Made by a program: the position numbers and the translations under genes. 61,492 nt of DNA from Pseudomonadota bacterium. GTDB taxonomy: Bacteria; Pseudomonadota; Alphaproteobacteria; Kiloniellales; JACOMY01. The stretch spans positions 1-61,492 of the forward strand of contig JAKOWB010000096.1 of NCBI GenBank assembly GCA_029781795.1, read 5' to 3'. Below the pieces are notes generated by a model that saw nothing but the letters and a program-made list of their open reading frames with translations, did no database searches and was not told the DNA's origin. Positions 8,081-16,525 of this stretch are shown here, in pieces. The first letter of the stretch is position 1. The number at the start of each line of letters is the position of its first letter.

Positions 8081-8554
8081 ATGCGTACCTACGATCTTTC
8101 CCCCCTCTATCGCGCCACCGTCGGTTTCGACCGTCTTGCCTCGCTGCTGGACGGCGTGAGCCGTGCCGACGAGCAGGCCTTCTCCTATCCGCCCTACAAC
8201 ATCGAGAAGGTGGCGGAGGACAAGTACCGGATCTCCATGGCCGTCGCCGGTTTCGGCGAGGGCGACCTGGACATCACGGTCAAGGAGGGCAGCCTCTACG
8301 TCACCGGCAAGAAGTCCAAGGTGGAGGGTGAGCCCAACGGCAACTTCCTCTATCGCGGCATCGCCCAGCGCGCCTTCGAGCGCCGCTTCGACCTGGCCGA
8401 CCATATCAAGGTGGTGGGTGCCAGCCTGGAGAACGGCCTGCTCCACATCGACCTGGCGCGCGAGATCCCGGAGACCCTGAAGCCGCGCTCGATCAAGATC
8501 GACGCGCAGCCGAAGGCCCAGCCCAAGGTGATCGAGAACGCCCAGGCGGCCTAG
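8081..8554 (+). CDS. ibpA: Small heat-shock protein, Hsp20/IbpA family
   Basis: 157 residues. The N-terminus MRTYDLSPLYRATVGFDRL is the IbpA-like opening. The alpha-crystallin domain follows (residues ~35-130) with YPPYNIEKVAEDKYRI, the FLYRGIAQRAFERRFDL block and the ENGLLHIDLAREIP strand. The C-terminal tail has the IEN and KI-rich end seen in IbpA relatives. Known role: an ATP-independent holdase that binds unfolding proteins in the cytoplasm and hands them to DnaK/ClpB. The start is set by AAGGAGG at 8065-8071, the same bases sequestered by the predicted ROSE hairpin. Regulation is therefore probably double: RpoH transcription plus RNA thermometer. Confidence 0.95.
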   Translation: MRTYDLSPLYRATVGFDRLASLLDGVSRADEQAFSYPPYNIEKVAEDKYRISMAVAGFGEGDLDITVKEGSLYVTGKKSKVEGEPNGNFLYRGIAQRAFERRFDLADHIKVVGASLENGLLHIDLAREIPETLKPRSIKIDAQPKAQPKVIENAQAA

Positions 8555-8596
8555 GGCCCCACGGGCAGCGTCCTCGACCATCGACTAGCCTGACGA

Positions 8597-8630
8597 ACGG
8601 CCGGGGCGGCGACGCTCCGGCCGTTTCTCT
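8597..8630 (+). terminator. Rho-independent terminator of hsp20
   Basis: The perfect 8-bp stem ACGGCCGG (8597-8604) / CCGGCCGT (8617-8624) with a 12-nt GC-rich loop is followed by TTTCTCTT. It lies 43 bp after the hsp20 stop codon. Confidence 0.7.
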
Positions 8631-8662
8631 TGCGCCGGCTCCAGCGGCTAGACTGCGCAGCC

Positions 8663-10174
8663 GTGCCGCTTTTCCGCTCGACCATAGCCCACCCGGCCGT
8701 CCTGCTGGCAGCCGCCCTGCTTTGCCTGGGCGTCGCGCTGCATCCGCCGAACAATCTCGACGTCTGCTGGTATCTCGTCGGCGCGCGGAGCTGGGCGGCG
8801 GGCGGCGAGCTCTATGTCACGCTGCGCGACCCCAACACGCCGGCGGTCTGGTACCTCTTCCTCGGCGTGGAGCGCCTGGCCGCCTGGCTCGGCCTGCCGC
8901 CGCACCGGCTGTTCTACCTGCTGGTGGCGCTGGCGACGCTGCTGCTGCCGGCCTTCGCCGCGCGCCTGCTGCCGGGCGAAGACCGGGCGGCCAGGCGGCA
9001 GCGCCTCGGCCTGTTCCTGGGCGGCGCCTTTCTTGGCGGCTACTGCGGCCTCACGGTGGCCGGGCAGCGCGACCCGCTGGTGGTCCTGCTGCTGCTGCCC
9101 TATCTCGCCTGGACCCAGCGCCTGGCCAGGGGCGAGGTCGGCGACTGCCGCTGGCACGGCACCCTGGCAACGCTGCTGGCCGGCATCGGACTGCTGATCA
9201 AGCCGCATTTCCTGCTCCTGATGCTGCTGGCCGAGGCGCTGCTGGCCCGCCGGCGCCGGCGTTTCATCGCCTGGTGCCGTGCCGACCTGCTGGGGCCGGC
9301 GCTGGCGACGCTGCTGCTGGGCGCGCTGCTGCTGGCCCTGCATCCGGCCTATCTCGACTATCTCGCGCGCTATGCCGGCTACTACGCCGCCTTCCCCGCC
9401 GCGCCGCTGTCGTCGCGCGCGCTCTTCGGCCTGCTGCTGCTCGGCCTGCTGCTGCTCTTCAGGCTGCTGCTCGGGCAGGGCGATCGCGGCTGGGCCGATA
9501 CCCTGCTCGCCGCCGCGCTGGGCGCGCTGGCCGTCGCGCTGCTGCAGGACAAGTGGTGGGACTACCAGGCCGTGCCGGTCGAGACGCTGTCGGGCCTCGC
9601 CTGGCTGGCGCTGCTCCTTGGCCGCTCGCCAGCCGACCTCTGGGGGGCGCGCTGGCGCCGTCTGGCGATCCAGGGCCTCGGCCTCGTGGCGCTCGCCTGG
9701 TTCGCCGGGGCGGCGGTCAGCGCCAGCAAGCAGCAGGCGCGCTTCGTGCTGGCCGATTTCCACCAGCCGGCGCCCGAGGCGCTGGCCGCCGCGCTCGACC
9801 GCCTGGCGCCGGACGAGGCGGTGGCGATCCTGGGCGGGCCGCAGGGACCCGTCGCCGCCTACCTCAGCAGCACACGGCTGGCCCTGCCCGACCCGAGCTA
9901 CTGGGTGGTCGACCTGCTGGGCCAGTTGCGGGCCGCGGGCCGGCCGCCGGCGCCGGTCTTCCTGGCAGCGGAGCAGCGCCACCTGGTGGACGTCGCCACG
10001 GCGCTGGCCGAAGCTGAGCCGCGGCTGCTCGCCCTCTATCAGGGCGACACCGAGGGCCGGCCCGATGCCCTCGCCTACTACGGCCGCCAGCCCGCAATCG
10101 CCACGCTGCTCGCCGGCTACCAGCCGGCGGGCGAAGCCGGCGGCTACCGGCTGCTGCTGCGCCGCGTCCCCTAG
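8663..10174 (+). CDS. Polytopic membrane protein, GT-C glycosyltransferase-like
   Basis: 503 residues if the GTG at 8663 is used; the start is uncertain because no clear ribosome site is visible and the frame opens earlier. About ten hydrophobic segments cover residues 5-370, followed by a soluble ~130-residue C-terminal domain (LADFHQPAPEALAAALDRLAPDEAVAIL and on). The first extracytoplasmic loop has NNLDVCWYLVGARSWAAGGELYVTLRDPNTPAVWYLF-like features: an Asp after the first helix and a D/E-x-N-x-P motif. This resembles the catalytic-loop pattern of GT-C (GT39/GT87-like) enzymes that use lipid-linked sugars. Function is inferred only from topology and that loop. No sugar or polysaccharide genes are adjacent. 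Confidence 0.65.
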   Translation: MPLFRSTIAHPAVLLAAALLCLGVALHPPNNLDVCWYLVGARSWAAGGELYVTLRDPNTPAVWYLFLGVERLAAWLGLPPHRLFYLLVALATLLLPAFAARLLPGEDRAARRQRLGLFLGGAFLGGYCGLTVAGQRDPLVVLLLLPYLAWTQRLARGEVGDCRWHGTLATLLAGIGLLIKPHFLLLMLLAEALLARRRRRFIAWCRADLLGPALATLLLGALLLALHPAYLDYLARYAGYYAAFPAAPLSSRALFGLLLLGLLLLFRLLLGQGDRGWADTLLAAALGALAVALLQDKWWDYQAVPVETLSGLAWLALLLGRSPADLWGARWRRLAIQGLGLVALAWFAGAAVSASKQQARFVLADFHQPAPEALAAALDRLAPDEAVAILGGPQGPVAAYLSSTRLALPDPSYWVVDLLGQLRAAGRPPAPVFLAAEQRHLVDVATALAEAEPRLLALYQGDTEGRPDALAYYGRQPAIATLLAGYQPAGEAGGYRLLLRRVP

Positions 10175-10184
10175 CCTCGCCTCG

Positions 10185-10200
10185 CCCTAAAGCTTTAGGG
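10185..10200. promoter_or_regulatory. Perfect 16-bp palindrome after the GT-C-like gene
   Basis: CCCTAAAGCTTTAGGG is a complete palindrome that begins 10 bp after the stop codon and 62 bp before the autotransporter start. It has no unpaired loop and no T run, so a protein-binding site (operator for the autotransporter gene) is at least as likely as a terminator. Confidence 0.4.
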
Positions 10201-10262
10201 ACGTCGCCTCCCGCACGCGGTGGTACGCCTCTAGGCCAATTCCGAGGCGAGGATTTCCCCCC

Positions 10263-12920
10263 ATGGCCGCCCGCGACAGCGTGTTCTCCTGGCCGCTTCC
10301 CGCGCTCTTCTCTCTGCTGCCGGGCCTTGGACTTGCCGGCGGACCGGCGCTGGCGGCCAACGACTGCGGCGCGCCGGTCATGGGCGTGGTGACCTGTTCG
10401 GCGCCGGTCATGGGCCAGTCCTTCACCGACGCCGACGGCATCACCTACGACGCCGCTGGCGGCGGTCTGGACATCACGGTGAATGCCGCCGTCACCGCCG
10501 AACATGTGACGCTGACCTCGGCCAATCCCGACGCGGTCCAGGCGATCACCAACCACGGCACCATCGACCAGACCGCGACCTCGACCGGCACGGCCGTCGC
10601 CGGCCTCTACGCAAGCCAGCAGGGCGCCGGCGCCGGCAGCGTGACGATCGTCAACGACGGCACGGTGACCACGGCGGGCGACGGCGTGCGCGGCCTCTAC
10701 GGCGACGTCGGCGACGCGCACCTGACGCTGGAGAGCAGCGGCGGCGTGACGGTGAACGGCGGCAATGCCGGCGGCCTCGTCGCCCGCAGCACGGGCGGCG
10801 CCATCGACATCACCGCCGGCGGCAGCGTCGACGTGAACGGCATCGGCGCCAATGCCAACGCGATCTTCGCGCAGACCACGAACGGCGCCATCCACATCGT
10901 GACCAATGCGACCCTGAGCACCGGTGCGCTGGGCGGCACCGGGATCCGCGCTATCGTCGCCGGCACAGGTGCCAACGTGACGCTGGAGATGACCGGCGGC
11001 TCGATCACCACCGACAGCGCGCACGGCATCGACATCAGCGCGGGCACCGGCCACGTCGTGCTGACGCTGGACGGGGCGATCTCGCTTCTGGGGGCCGGCA
11101 GCGGGGCGCAGGTTTCCGCCATCGGCGGCATCGAGGCAAGCCTCGGCGGCAGCATCGACGCGACGTTCGGGCGCGCCCTGGATCTCAATGCCGCCGGCGG
11201 CGGCCTGTCGCTCACCATCGGCGCCGGCGGCAGCGCCAGTGGCGGCGGCGGTCAGCCGACCCTGGTCTTGACCGGTGCCGCCGGCATCACCTTCGACAAT
11301 GCCGGCGAGGTGGTCAGCGACACGCTGTTTCTCACGGCCGACGGCCCGATGATCCTGCACAACGACGGCATCCTGCGCGGCTCGTCGATGATGGCCAACG
11401 GCGACCAGACCTTCGAGAACCGGGCCGGTGGCCTGGTCGACCTGACGCGCGCCACGGGCATCGCCAGCCTCGGGTTCGGCGACGGCAGCGACCTGTTCGA
11501 CAACCAGGCCGGCGCGATCTTGAGCCTGCGCAGCAAGACGGCGGGCGGCGACCTCTTCCAGTTGACCGAGCTGGAATCCTTCCGCAACGCCGGGCGCGTC
11601 ACCCTGGCCGACCTGGAGAGCGGCGGCCTGGCGGCCGATCCGGGCGACGTGCTGGAGATCAGCGGCGACTACGTCAGCGCCGGCGGCACGCTGGCGCTGG
11701 ATGTGACGCTGGGCGGCGACGGCTCGGCCGCCGACCTGCTGCGGGTGGGCAGCACCAGCGTCGGCGGCGGCCCGACGCTGATCGAGGTGGTGAACGCCGG
11801 CGGGCTGGGCGCCGCGACGACGACGGGCATCAAGCTGGTCGAGGTGACCGGCGCGTCGGCCGCCGGTGCCTTCGCGCTGGCCGCGCCGGTCAGCGCCGGC
11901 GGCTTCGACTACCTGCTGGTCCAGGGCGACGATGGCGACTGGTATCTCACCACGGTCGACCCGCTGCACGACACGCCGGTGCAGGCCTTCCAGGGCAGCG
12001 GCCTGCTGATCGCCTGGCGCCAGGGGCTCGGCACGCTGGAGGAACGCCTGGGCGAGCTGCGAGGGCTGCTCGGCGTATCGGCGACTCAGACCGCGGCGCT
12101 GGGCCTCGCCGACGCGGGCGCGCAAGCGGCAGGGGCGCAGGGCGGCCTGTGGTTGCGCGGCGCCGGCGCCTTCGAGCAATTGGGCGGCAGCACCGGCCAG
12201 GCCTTCGAGCAGCGCACGACGGTGCTGCAGGCGGGCTACGACCTCGGCTTCCGGGGCGCCTTCGGCGGCGACCTGCTGCTGGCCGGTGCCGCGGCGACGC
12301 TGACCCAGGCGACGCTGGAGTCCGGCGACACCAGCCTCGATCTCACCGGCTATGGCGGCGCGCTCTATGCCACCTGGCTGGAGGGGCCGCTGCACCTCGA
12401 CGCCATCGCCAAGGCCGATGCCTTCAGCGCCCGCCAGGACGACGCCGGCAGGGACTCACGCGCCAGCGGCTGGGTCGCCGGCCTGTCGCTGGAGGCCGGC
12501 TGGCGCGCCGCCCTGGGCGCCGGCTTCTTCGTCGAGCCGCAGGCCCAGGTGAGCTGGGCGACCGGCGACCTGGGCGACCTGATCGACGCGCTGGGCCGTG
12601 ACATCACCTTCGACGATCTCGATTCGCTCTCCACCCGTGTCGGCCTCGACCTGGGCGCAACGCTGAAGGCGCCCGGCGGCGTGCTGCTGCGCCCGCGCCT
12701 CTCCGCCGACTGGATCCACGAGTTCCTGGGCGAGAGCGAGGCCGAGGCCCTGGGCCTCACCGCCGTCAGCGACCTTGGCGGCAGCCGCTGGCGGGTCGGC
12801 GGCGGCCTCGCCGTGCTCGACCTGGGGGGCGACTTCGTCCTCGACCTGGCCGGCGCCTACGAAGCCGGTGACAGCGGCAACGCCGTGCGCTTCAACGCCA
12901 CGCTGCGCCTGCCGCTCTAG
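10263..12920 (+). CDS. Autotransporter (type Va secretion) with beta-helix passenger
   Basis: 885 residues. A Sec signal peptide ends near residue 31 (GGPALAAN). The passenger (~33-590) is Gly/Ala/Asp/Thr rich with repeated beta-helix turns of the form N-x-G-x-I/V (NHGTIDQT, NDGTVTT, NAGEVVS, NDGILRG, NAGRVTLAD). A short linker helix (LGTLEERLGELRGLLG, ~600-615) leads into the C-terminal beta-barrel (~630-885) with alternating aromatic/Gly strands such as FEQRTTVLQAGYDLGFRGAFGGDLLL. Family knowledge: the barrel inserts in the outer membrane and displays or releases the passenger. The final residue is Leu (ATLRLPL) instead of the usual Phe/Trp. No protease catalytic triad or lipase motif was recognised. 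Its stop codon shares CTAG with the stop of the convergent AraC-type gene. Confidence 0.88.
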   Translation: MAARDSVFSWPLPALFSLLPGLGLAGGPALAANDCGAPVMGVVTCSAPVMGQSFTDADGITYDAAGGGLDITVNAAVTAEHVTLTSANPDAVQAITNHGTIDQTATSTGTAVAGLYASQQGAGAGSVTIVNDGTVTTAGDGVRGLYGDVGDAHLTLESSGGVTVNGGNAGGLVARSTGGAIDITAGGSVDVNGIGANANAIFAQTTNGAIHIVTNATLSTGALGGTGIRAIVAGTGANVTLEMTGGSITTDSAHGIDISAGTGHVVLTLDGAISLLGAGSGAQVSAIGGIEASLGGSIDATFGRALDLNAAGGGLSLTIGAGGSASGGGGQPTLVLTGAAGITFDNAGEVVSDTLFLTADGPMILHNDGILRGSSMMANGDQTFENRAGGLVDLTRATGIASLGFGDGSDLFDNQAGAILSLRSKTAGGDLFQLTELESFRNAGRVTLADLESGGLAADPGDVLEISGDYVSAGGTLALDVTLGGDGSAADLLRVGSTSVGGGPTLIEVVNAGGLGAATTTGIKLVEVTGASAAGAFALAAPVSAGGFDYLLVQGDDGDWYLTTVDPLHDTPVQAFQGSGLLIAWRQGLGTLEERLGELRGLLGVSATQTAALGLADAGAQAAGAQGGLWLRGAGAFEQLGGSTGQAFEQRTTVLQAGYDLGFRGAFGGDLLLAGAAATLTQATLESGDTSLDLTGYGGALYATWLEGPLHLDAIAKADAFSARQDDAGRDSRASGWVAGLSLEAGWRAALGAGFFVEPQAQVSWATGDLGDLIDALGRDITFDDLDSLSTRVGLDLGATLKAPGGVLLRPRLSADWIHEFLGESEAEALGLTAVSDLGGSRWRVGGGLAVLDLGGDFVLDLAGAYEAGDSGNAVRFNATLRLPL

Positions 12921-13798
12921 GCAGCGCGTCCGGCCAGCGCCAGTGCCGGCCGCTCGCGGCGCTCATCGCTGGGCCGGCGGCCGAAGGCGTGCTGGTAGCT
13001 CTTGGTGAAGTGCGAGGCGGAGACGAAGCCGCTGGCCAGCGCCACCTCCAGCACCGGCTCGGCGGTACTGAGCAGCAGGTGCCGGGCGCGCTTCAGCCGG
13101 AGGCTGCGATAGTGCGCCTGCGGCGAGGTGCCCAGGTGATGGGCGAAAAGCCGCTGCAGTTGCCGGGGCGTGACCCCGGCGTGGCGCGACAGCGCGCCGA
13201 TGTCGAGCGGCCGCTCGATCGTCGCCTCCATCCGGGCAAGCGCGACCAGCACCACGCGATTGGCGATGCCCAGCATGTCCGGGCTCGGCAGGGTCTGACC
13301 CTGCGACGGCAAGCGCGGCTCGCTGTAGGAGAACTCGTCCAGCACCTGCAGCGCGAAGCGGCGGTCGGCGATCTCGGTCAGCAGCGCCGCCATAAGGTCC
13401 AGGATGGCGACGCCGCCACGGCAGGCGAAGCCGCGCTCGTCCAACCGGTAGAGCGGGTCCGACTCGCTCTCACCCCCCGCCAGGCCCAGCGCCGGCAGCA
13501 GTGCCCGCGCGCCGCCGACGGCGCAGAGGCGGGCGCCGTGACGCGCGGCCCGACGCAGCCAGCCGAGCACGGCGGGAGCAGCCTCGCCACCACGGCCAAA
13601 GAGCACCACCACGGGCGCCGGCCGCAGCCCGGGCTCGAACGGTCGCGCCAGCAGGCGCCAGCGGAAGGGCGCCGGCCAGCGCCGCGCGTTGGCCGCCTCA
13701 AGCGCCGCGGTGAAGAGGGCAAGGTCGGCCGGCGCCGCCGCGTCCAGCGGCAGGAGGTCCAGCGCGACGGTCGGGTCGGACAGCCAGGGCAACGGCAT
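12917..13798 (-). CDS. AraC-family regulator with DJ-1/PfpI-like N-terminus (GlxA type)
   Basis: 293 residues. The N-terminal ~170 residues resemble the degenerate amidase-like sensor domain of GlxA regulators (VALDLLPLDAAAPADLALF ... GGARALLPALGLAGG ... FACRGGVAILDLMAALL). The C-terminal ~100 residues carry two helix-turn-helix motifs of AraC type: IGALSRHAGVTPRQLQRLFAHHLGTSP and VLEVALASGFVSASHFTKSYQHAFGRRPS. The AraC signature Gly-Phe-x-Ser-x-S-x-F is intact. Relatives often control amine, carnitine/betaine or amino-acid catabolism; the ligand here is unknown. It is convergent with the autotransporter and divergent from the LysR-type gene, so it may regulate either. Confidence 0.88.
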   Translation of the reverse strand: MPLPWLSDPTVALDLLPLDAAAPADLALFTAALEAANARRWPAPFRWRLLARPFEPGLRPAPVVVLFGRGGEAAPAVLGWLRRAARHGARLCAVGGARALLPALGLAGGESESDPLYRLDERGFACRGGVAILDLMAALLTEIADRRFALQVLDEFSYSEPRLPSQGQTLPSPDMLGIANRVVLVALARMEATIERPLDIGALSRHAGVTPRQLQRLFAHHLGTSPQAHYRSLRLKRARHLLLSTAEPVLEVALASGFVSASHFTKSYQHAFGRRPSDERRERPALALAGRAA

Positions 13799-13894
13799 GC
13801 TGCGGGGTCCCCAAGCAGTGAGCGGGGCTAATGTATGGATGGGGATGGGCCCTGTGATCTGGAGAAAGCCTCGCCAGTCGCATAATCTCGGCTA

Positions 13895-14836
13895 ATGCAA
13901 AGCCTGCGCCGCAGCCTGCCGCCGCAAGCCGCGCTGCTGGCCTTCGAGGCGGCGGCGCGGCGCGGCTCCTTCACCCGGGCGGCCGACGAGCTCGGCATCA
14001 CCCAGGCCGCCGTCAGCCTGGCGGTGCGGCAGCTCGAGGGGCTGCTGGGCCAGCCGCTGTTCCACCGCCAGCACCGCGCCATCGTGCTGACCGACGGCGG
14101 CCGGCGGCTCTATACCGACGTCACCATCGGCCTCGGCCATATCGCCCGCTCGGTCGAGGAGCTGCGGCGCCAGCGCCAGGACGGGCCGGTCGCGCTCGCC
14201 GCCTCCACCGCCTTCGCCACGCACTGGATGCTGCCGCGCCTCAGGCGCTTCAAGCAGGCGCTGCCGCAGGTCGAGCTGAACCTGCGCACCGTCGACCGCG
14301 ATGTCGACCTGCTGCAGGAGGGCGTGCCGCTGGGCATCCGCCACGGCGACGGGCGCTGGCCCGACTGCGAGGCCGCGCGCTTCGAGGACGAGGTGCTGGT
14401 GCCGGTCTGCGCGCCCTCCTGCCTGGAGCGCATCGGGCCGGTCGCCGCCGCCGGCGACCTGGCACGCGCGCCCTTGATCCACCTGGACGAGCCCTTCCGT
14501 CCCGCCGCGACCTGGGCCGACTGGTTCGCCGCCCAGGGCGTCGCCTGGCGGCCGCGCGGCGAGGGCATGCGCGCGAACGACTACGCCATCGTGGTGCTGG
14601 CGGCGCTGGCCGGCGAGGGCGTGGCGCTGGGCTGGCTGCACCTGGTGCGCCACCATCTGGAGACCGGCCGGCTGGTGATCCCGGTCGACCGCCGCGTCAC
14701 CACCGACCTCGGCGCCTATGTGGTCTGGCCGAAGGGCCGCCCGCTCGGCGCCAACGCCACCCAGGTCCGCGACTGGTTCGTCGCCGAGGGGCGACGCAGC
14801 GCCGCCGGCGGCGGGCTGGAGGACGAGGCTCCCTAG
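13895..14836 (+). CDS. LysR-family transcriptional regulator (GcvA-like)
   Basis: 313 residues. The N-terminal winged helix-turn-helix reads LLAFEAAARRGSFTRAADELGITQAAVSLAVRQLE, followed by the linker helix and a periplasmic-binding-protein-like effector domain (~95-300). The PQA-LLAFEAAARRGSFTRAADEL form is close to the GcvA subgroup. It is divergent from the AraC-type gene. No Shine-Dalgarno sequence precedes the ATG, and a CATAAT -10-like box lies only 8 bp before it (13881-13886), so the transcript could be leaderless. It converges with hppD and the two stops share the bases CTAG (14833-14836). The target is unknown. Confidence 0.9.
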   Translation: MQSLRRSLPPQAALLAFEAAARRGSFTRAADELGITQAAVSLAVRQLEGLLGQPLFHRQHRAIVLTDGGRRLYTDVTIGLGHIARSVEELRRQRQDGPVALAASTAFATHWMLPRLRRFKQALPQVELNLRTVDRDVDLLQEGVPLGIRHGDGRWPDCEAARFEDEVLVPVCAPSCLERIGPVAAAGDLARAPLIHLDEPFRPAATWADWFAAQGVAWRPRGEGMRANDYAIVVLAALAGEGVALGWLHLVRHHLETGRLVIPVDRRVTTDLGAYVVWPKGRPLGANATQVRDWFVAEGRRSAAGGGLEDEAP

Positions 14837-15921
14837 GCCCGCAGCACGCCGCGGCGGACCTGGTCGTCCTCCATGGCCTGGAACAGCGCCTTGAAGTTGC
14901 CCTCGCCGAAGCCCTCGTTGCCCTGGCGCTCGATGATCTCGAAGAAGATCGGGCCGATGGCGTTCTCGGTGAAGATCTGCAGCAGCAGGCCCTGCCCTTC
15001 CGTCGGCGCGCCGTCGACCAGGATCTTCAGGCGGCGCAGCAGGTCCAGGTCCTGGCCATGGCCCGGCACGCGGGCGTCGACGCGGTCGTAGTAGGCGTCG
15101 GCGGTGTCGAGGAACCTGGTGCCCTGCGCCTTCAGGGTGGTGACGGCCTTCACGATGTCGTTGGTGCCCAGCGCGATGTGCTGCACGCCCTCGCCGCGGT
15201 AGTGGCGCAGGTACTCCTCGATCTGGCTCTTGTCGTCGCTCGACTCGTTGATCGGGATGCGGATCTTGCCGCAGGGGCTGGTCATGGCGCGGCTGGTGAG
15301 GCCGGTCAGCTTGCCCTCGATGTCGAAGTAGCGCACCTCGCGGAAGTTGAAGAAGCGCTCGTAGAACTGCGCCCACCTGTCCATGCCGCCGCGGAAGACG
15401 TTGTGCGTCAGGTGGTCGATGTAGGTGAGGCCGGCGCCGGCCGGCCTCTGCGCCACGCCGGGAAGCGGCTTGAAGTCGACGTCATAGATCGACTGCGCGC
15501 CGTAGCGGTCGACCAGGTAGAGCTCGGCCCCGCCGATGCCGCGGATCGCCGGGATGTTGAGCTCCATCGGCCCGACCTTGCGCTCCACCGGCTCGGCGCC
15601 CAACGACACGGCGCGCTGGAAGGCGGCGGCGGCGTCCTTGACGCGGATGGCGAAGGCGTTGACGCAGGGACCGTGCGCGGCGGTGAAGGACTCGGCGAAG
15701 CTGCCCTTCTCGCCGTTGAGGATGAAGTTGATCTCGCCCTGGCGGTAGAGCGTGACGGCCTTGGAGCGGTGCCGCGCCACGGCGGTGAAGCCCAGGCGCT
15801 CGAACAGCGCACCCAGCGGCGCCGGATCCTGCGCGGCGAACTCGACGAACTCGAAACCGTCGGTCCCCATGGGATTGTCCCAGAGGTCCTGACGCGTGGC
15901 GGCGGGGGCGGAAGCGGCCAT
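14833..15921 (-). CDS. hppD: 4-hydroxyphenylpyruvate dioxygenase
   Basis: 362 residues, the bacterial norm. It converts 4-hydroxyphenylpyruvate to homogentisate with Fe(II) and O2 in tyrosine breakdown. The Fe ligands of the two-barrel vicinal-oxygen-chelate fold are visible: His170 (TYIDHLTHNV), His248 (GVQHIAL) and Glu328 (PIFFEII). The C-terminal gate helix GFGEGNFKALFQAMEDDQVRRGVL is intact. The start at 15921 is supported by AAGGGAGA eight bases upstream; a start 12 codons earlier lacks a ribosome site. A TGATAATCT extended -10-like box lies about 30 bp upstream on this strand (15948-15956). It is divergent from an Lrp/AsnC regulator, which probably controls it, and feeds the hmgA operon 600 bp away. 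Confidence 0.95.
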   Translation of the reverse strand: MAASAPAATRQDLWDNPMGTDGFEFVEFAAQDPAPLGALFERLGFTAVARHRSKAVTLYRQGEINFILNGEKGSFAESFTAAHGPCVNAFAIRVKDAAAAFQRAVSLGAEPVERKVGPMELNIPAIRGIGGAELYLVDRYGAQSIYDVDFKPLPGVAQRPAGAGLTYIDHLTHNVFRGGMDRWAQFYERFFNFREVRYFDIEGKLTGLTSRAMTSPCGKIRIPINESSDDKSQIEEYLRHYRGEGVQHIALGTNDIVKAVTTLKAQGTRFLDTADAYYDRVDARVPGHGQDLDLLRRLKILVDGAPTEGQGLLLQIFTENAIGPIFFEIIERQGNEGFGEGNFKALFQAMEDDQVRRGVLRA

Positions 15922-16031
15922 GACTGATCTCCCTTGAGGATGGCGCCAGATTATCACCCAAAGCGCGCACTTTTCCGGCTTTCGGATGGGATCCTCGCCC
16001 CAGGTTCGCTAGATTTCGCCGGCAAATGAGA

Positions 16032-16047
16032 CTTTCAAGCTGGAAAG
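16032..16047. promoter_or_regulatory. Near-palindromic site before the Lrp-type gene, candidate operator
   Basis: CTTTCAAGCTGGAAAG matches its own reverse complement at 14 of 16 positions (arms CTTTC/GAAAG, centre AGCT) and overlaps the ribosome-binding region of the Lrp-type gene. Spacing and location fit autoregulation and control of the divergent hppD. Binding is inferred. Confidence 0.4.
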
Positions 16048-16051
16048 CTGC

Positions 16052-16513
16052 ATGACCGAGCTCGACGCCTACGACCGCCGCATCCTGGCCGCGCTGCAGC
16101 GCGACGGGCGCCTCACCATGACCGCGCTGGCCGAGCAGGTGGCGCTATCGGCGACGCAGTGCGCGCGCCGCCTGCAGCGGCTGGAGGCAGAGGGGCTGGT
16201 GGCGGGCTACGGCGCCCGGCTGGACCGGGTGAAGGCCGGCTGGTCCGTCATGGTGCTGGTGTCGGTGGCGCTGGAGCGCCACGGCGAGGCCCGCGCCGAG
16301 GCCTTCCACCAGGCGGTGCGGCGCCTGCCGGAAGTGATCGAGTGCCTGCTGCTGACCGGCGACTCCGACTACCAGCTCCGCGTCGTGGCGCCGGACCTGG
16401 AGGCCTATGCCCGCTTCGTCACCGACACGCTGATGCGCCTGCCCGGCGTCGCCTCGATCCGCAGCGGCGTCGTGCTGACCGAGATCAAGGGGCTGAGCCC
16501 GCTGCCGGTGTGA
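16052..16513 (+). CDS. Lrp/AsnC-family regulator, probably of hppD
   Basis: 153 residues. An N-terminal helix-turn-helix (LDAYDRRILAALQRDGRLTMTALAEQVALSATQCARRLQRLE) is followed by the RAM ligand-binding/oligomerisation domain (~65-150) with the GDSDYQLRVVAPDLEAYARFV core. This is the usual single-domain-pair Lrp architecture. It is divergent from hppD with 130 bp between the two start codons, and the arrangement Lrp-type regulator beside hppD is common in Proteobacteria. It likely senses an aromatic amino acid or a derivative. It ends 12 bp before maiA, which is convergent. Confidence 0.92.
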   Translation: MTELDAYDRRILAALQRDGRLTMTALAEQVALSATQCARRLQRLEAEGLVAGYGARLDRVKAGWSVMVLVSVALERHGEARAEAFHQAVRRLPEVIECLLLTGDSDYQLRVVAPDLEAYARFVTDTLMRLPGVASIRSGVVLTEIKGLSPLPV

Positions 16514-16525
16514 GGACCGCCCTCG

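Noticed and set aside
9864..12395. Minus-strand open frame of 843 codons opposite the autotransporter
   Set aside because: It is low-complexity Gly/Ala/Arg/Asp/His and antisense to a signal-peptide-bearing autotransporter with consistent domain structure.
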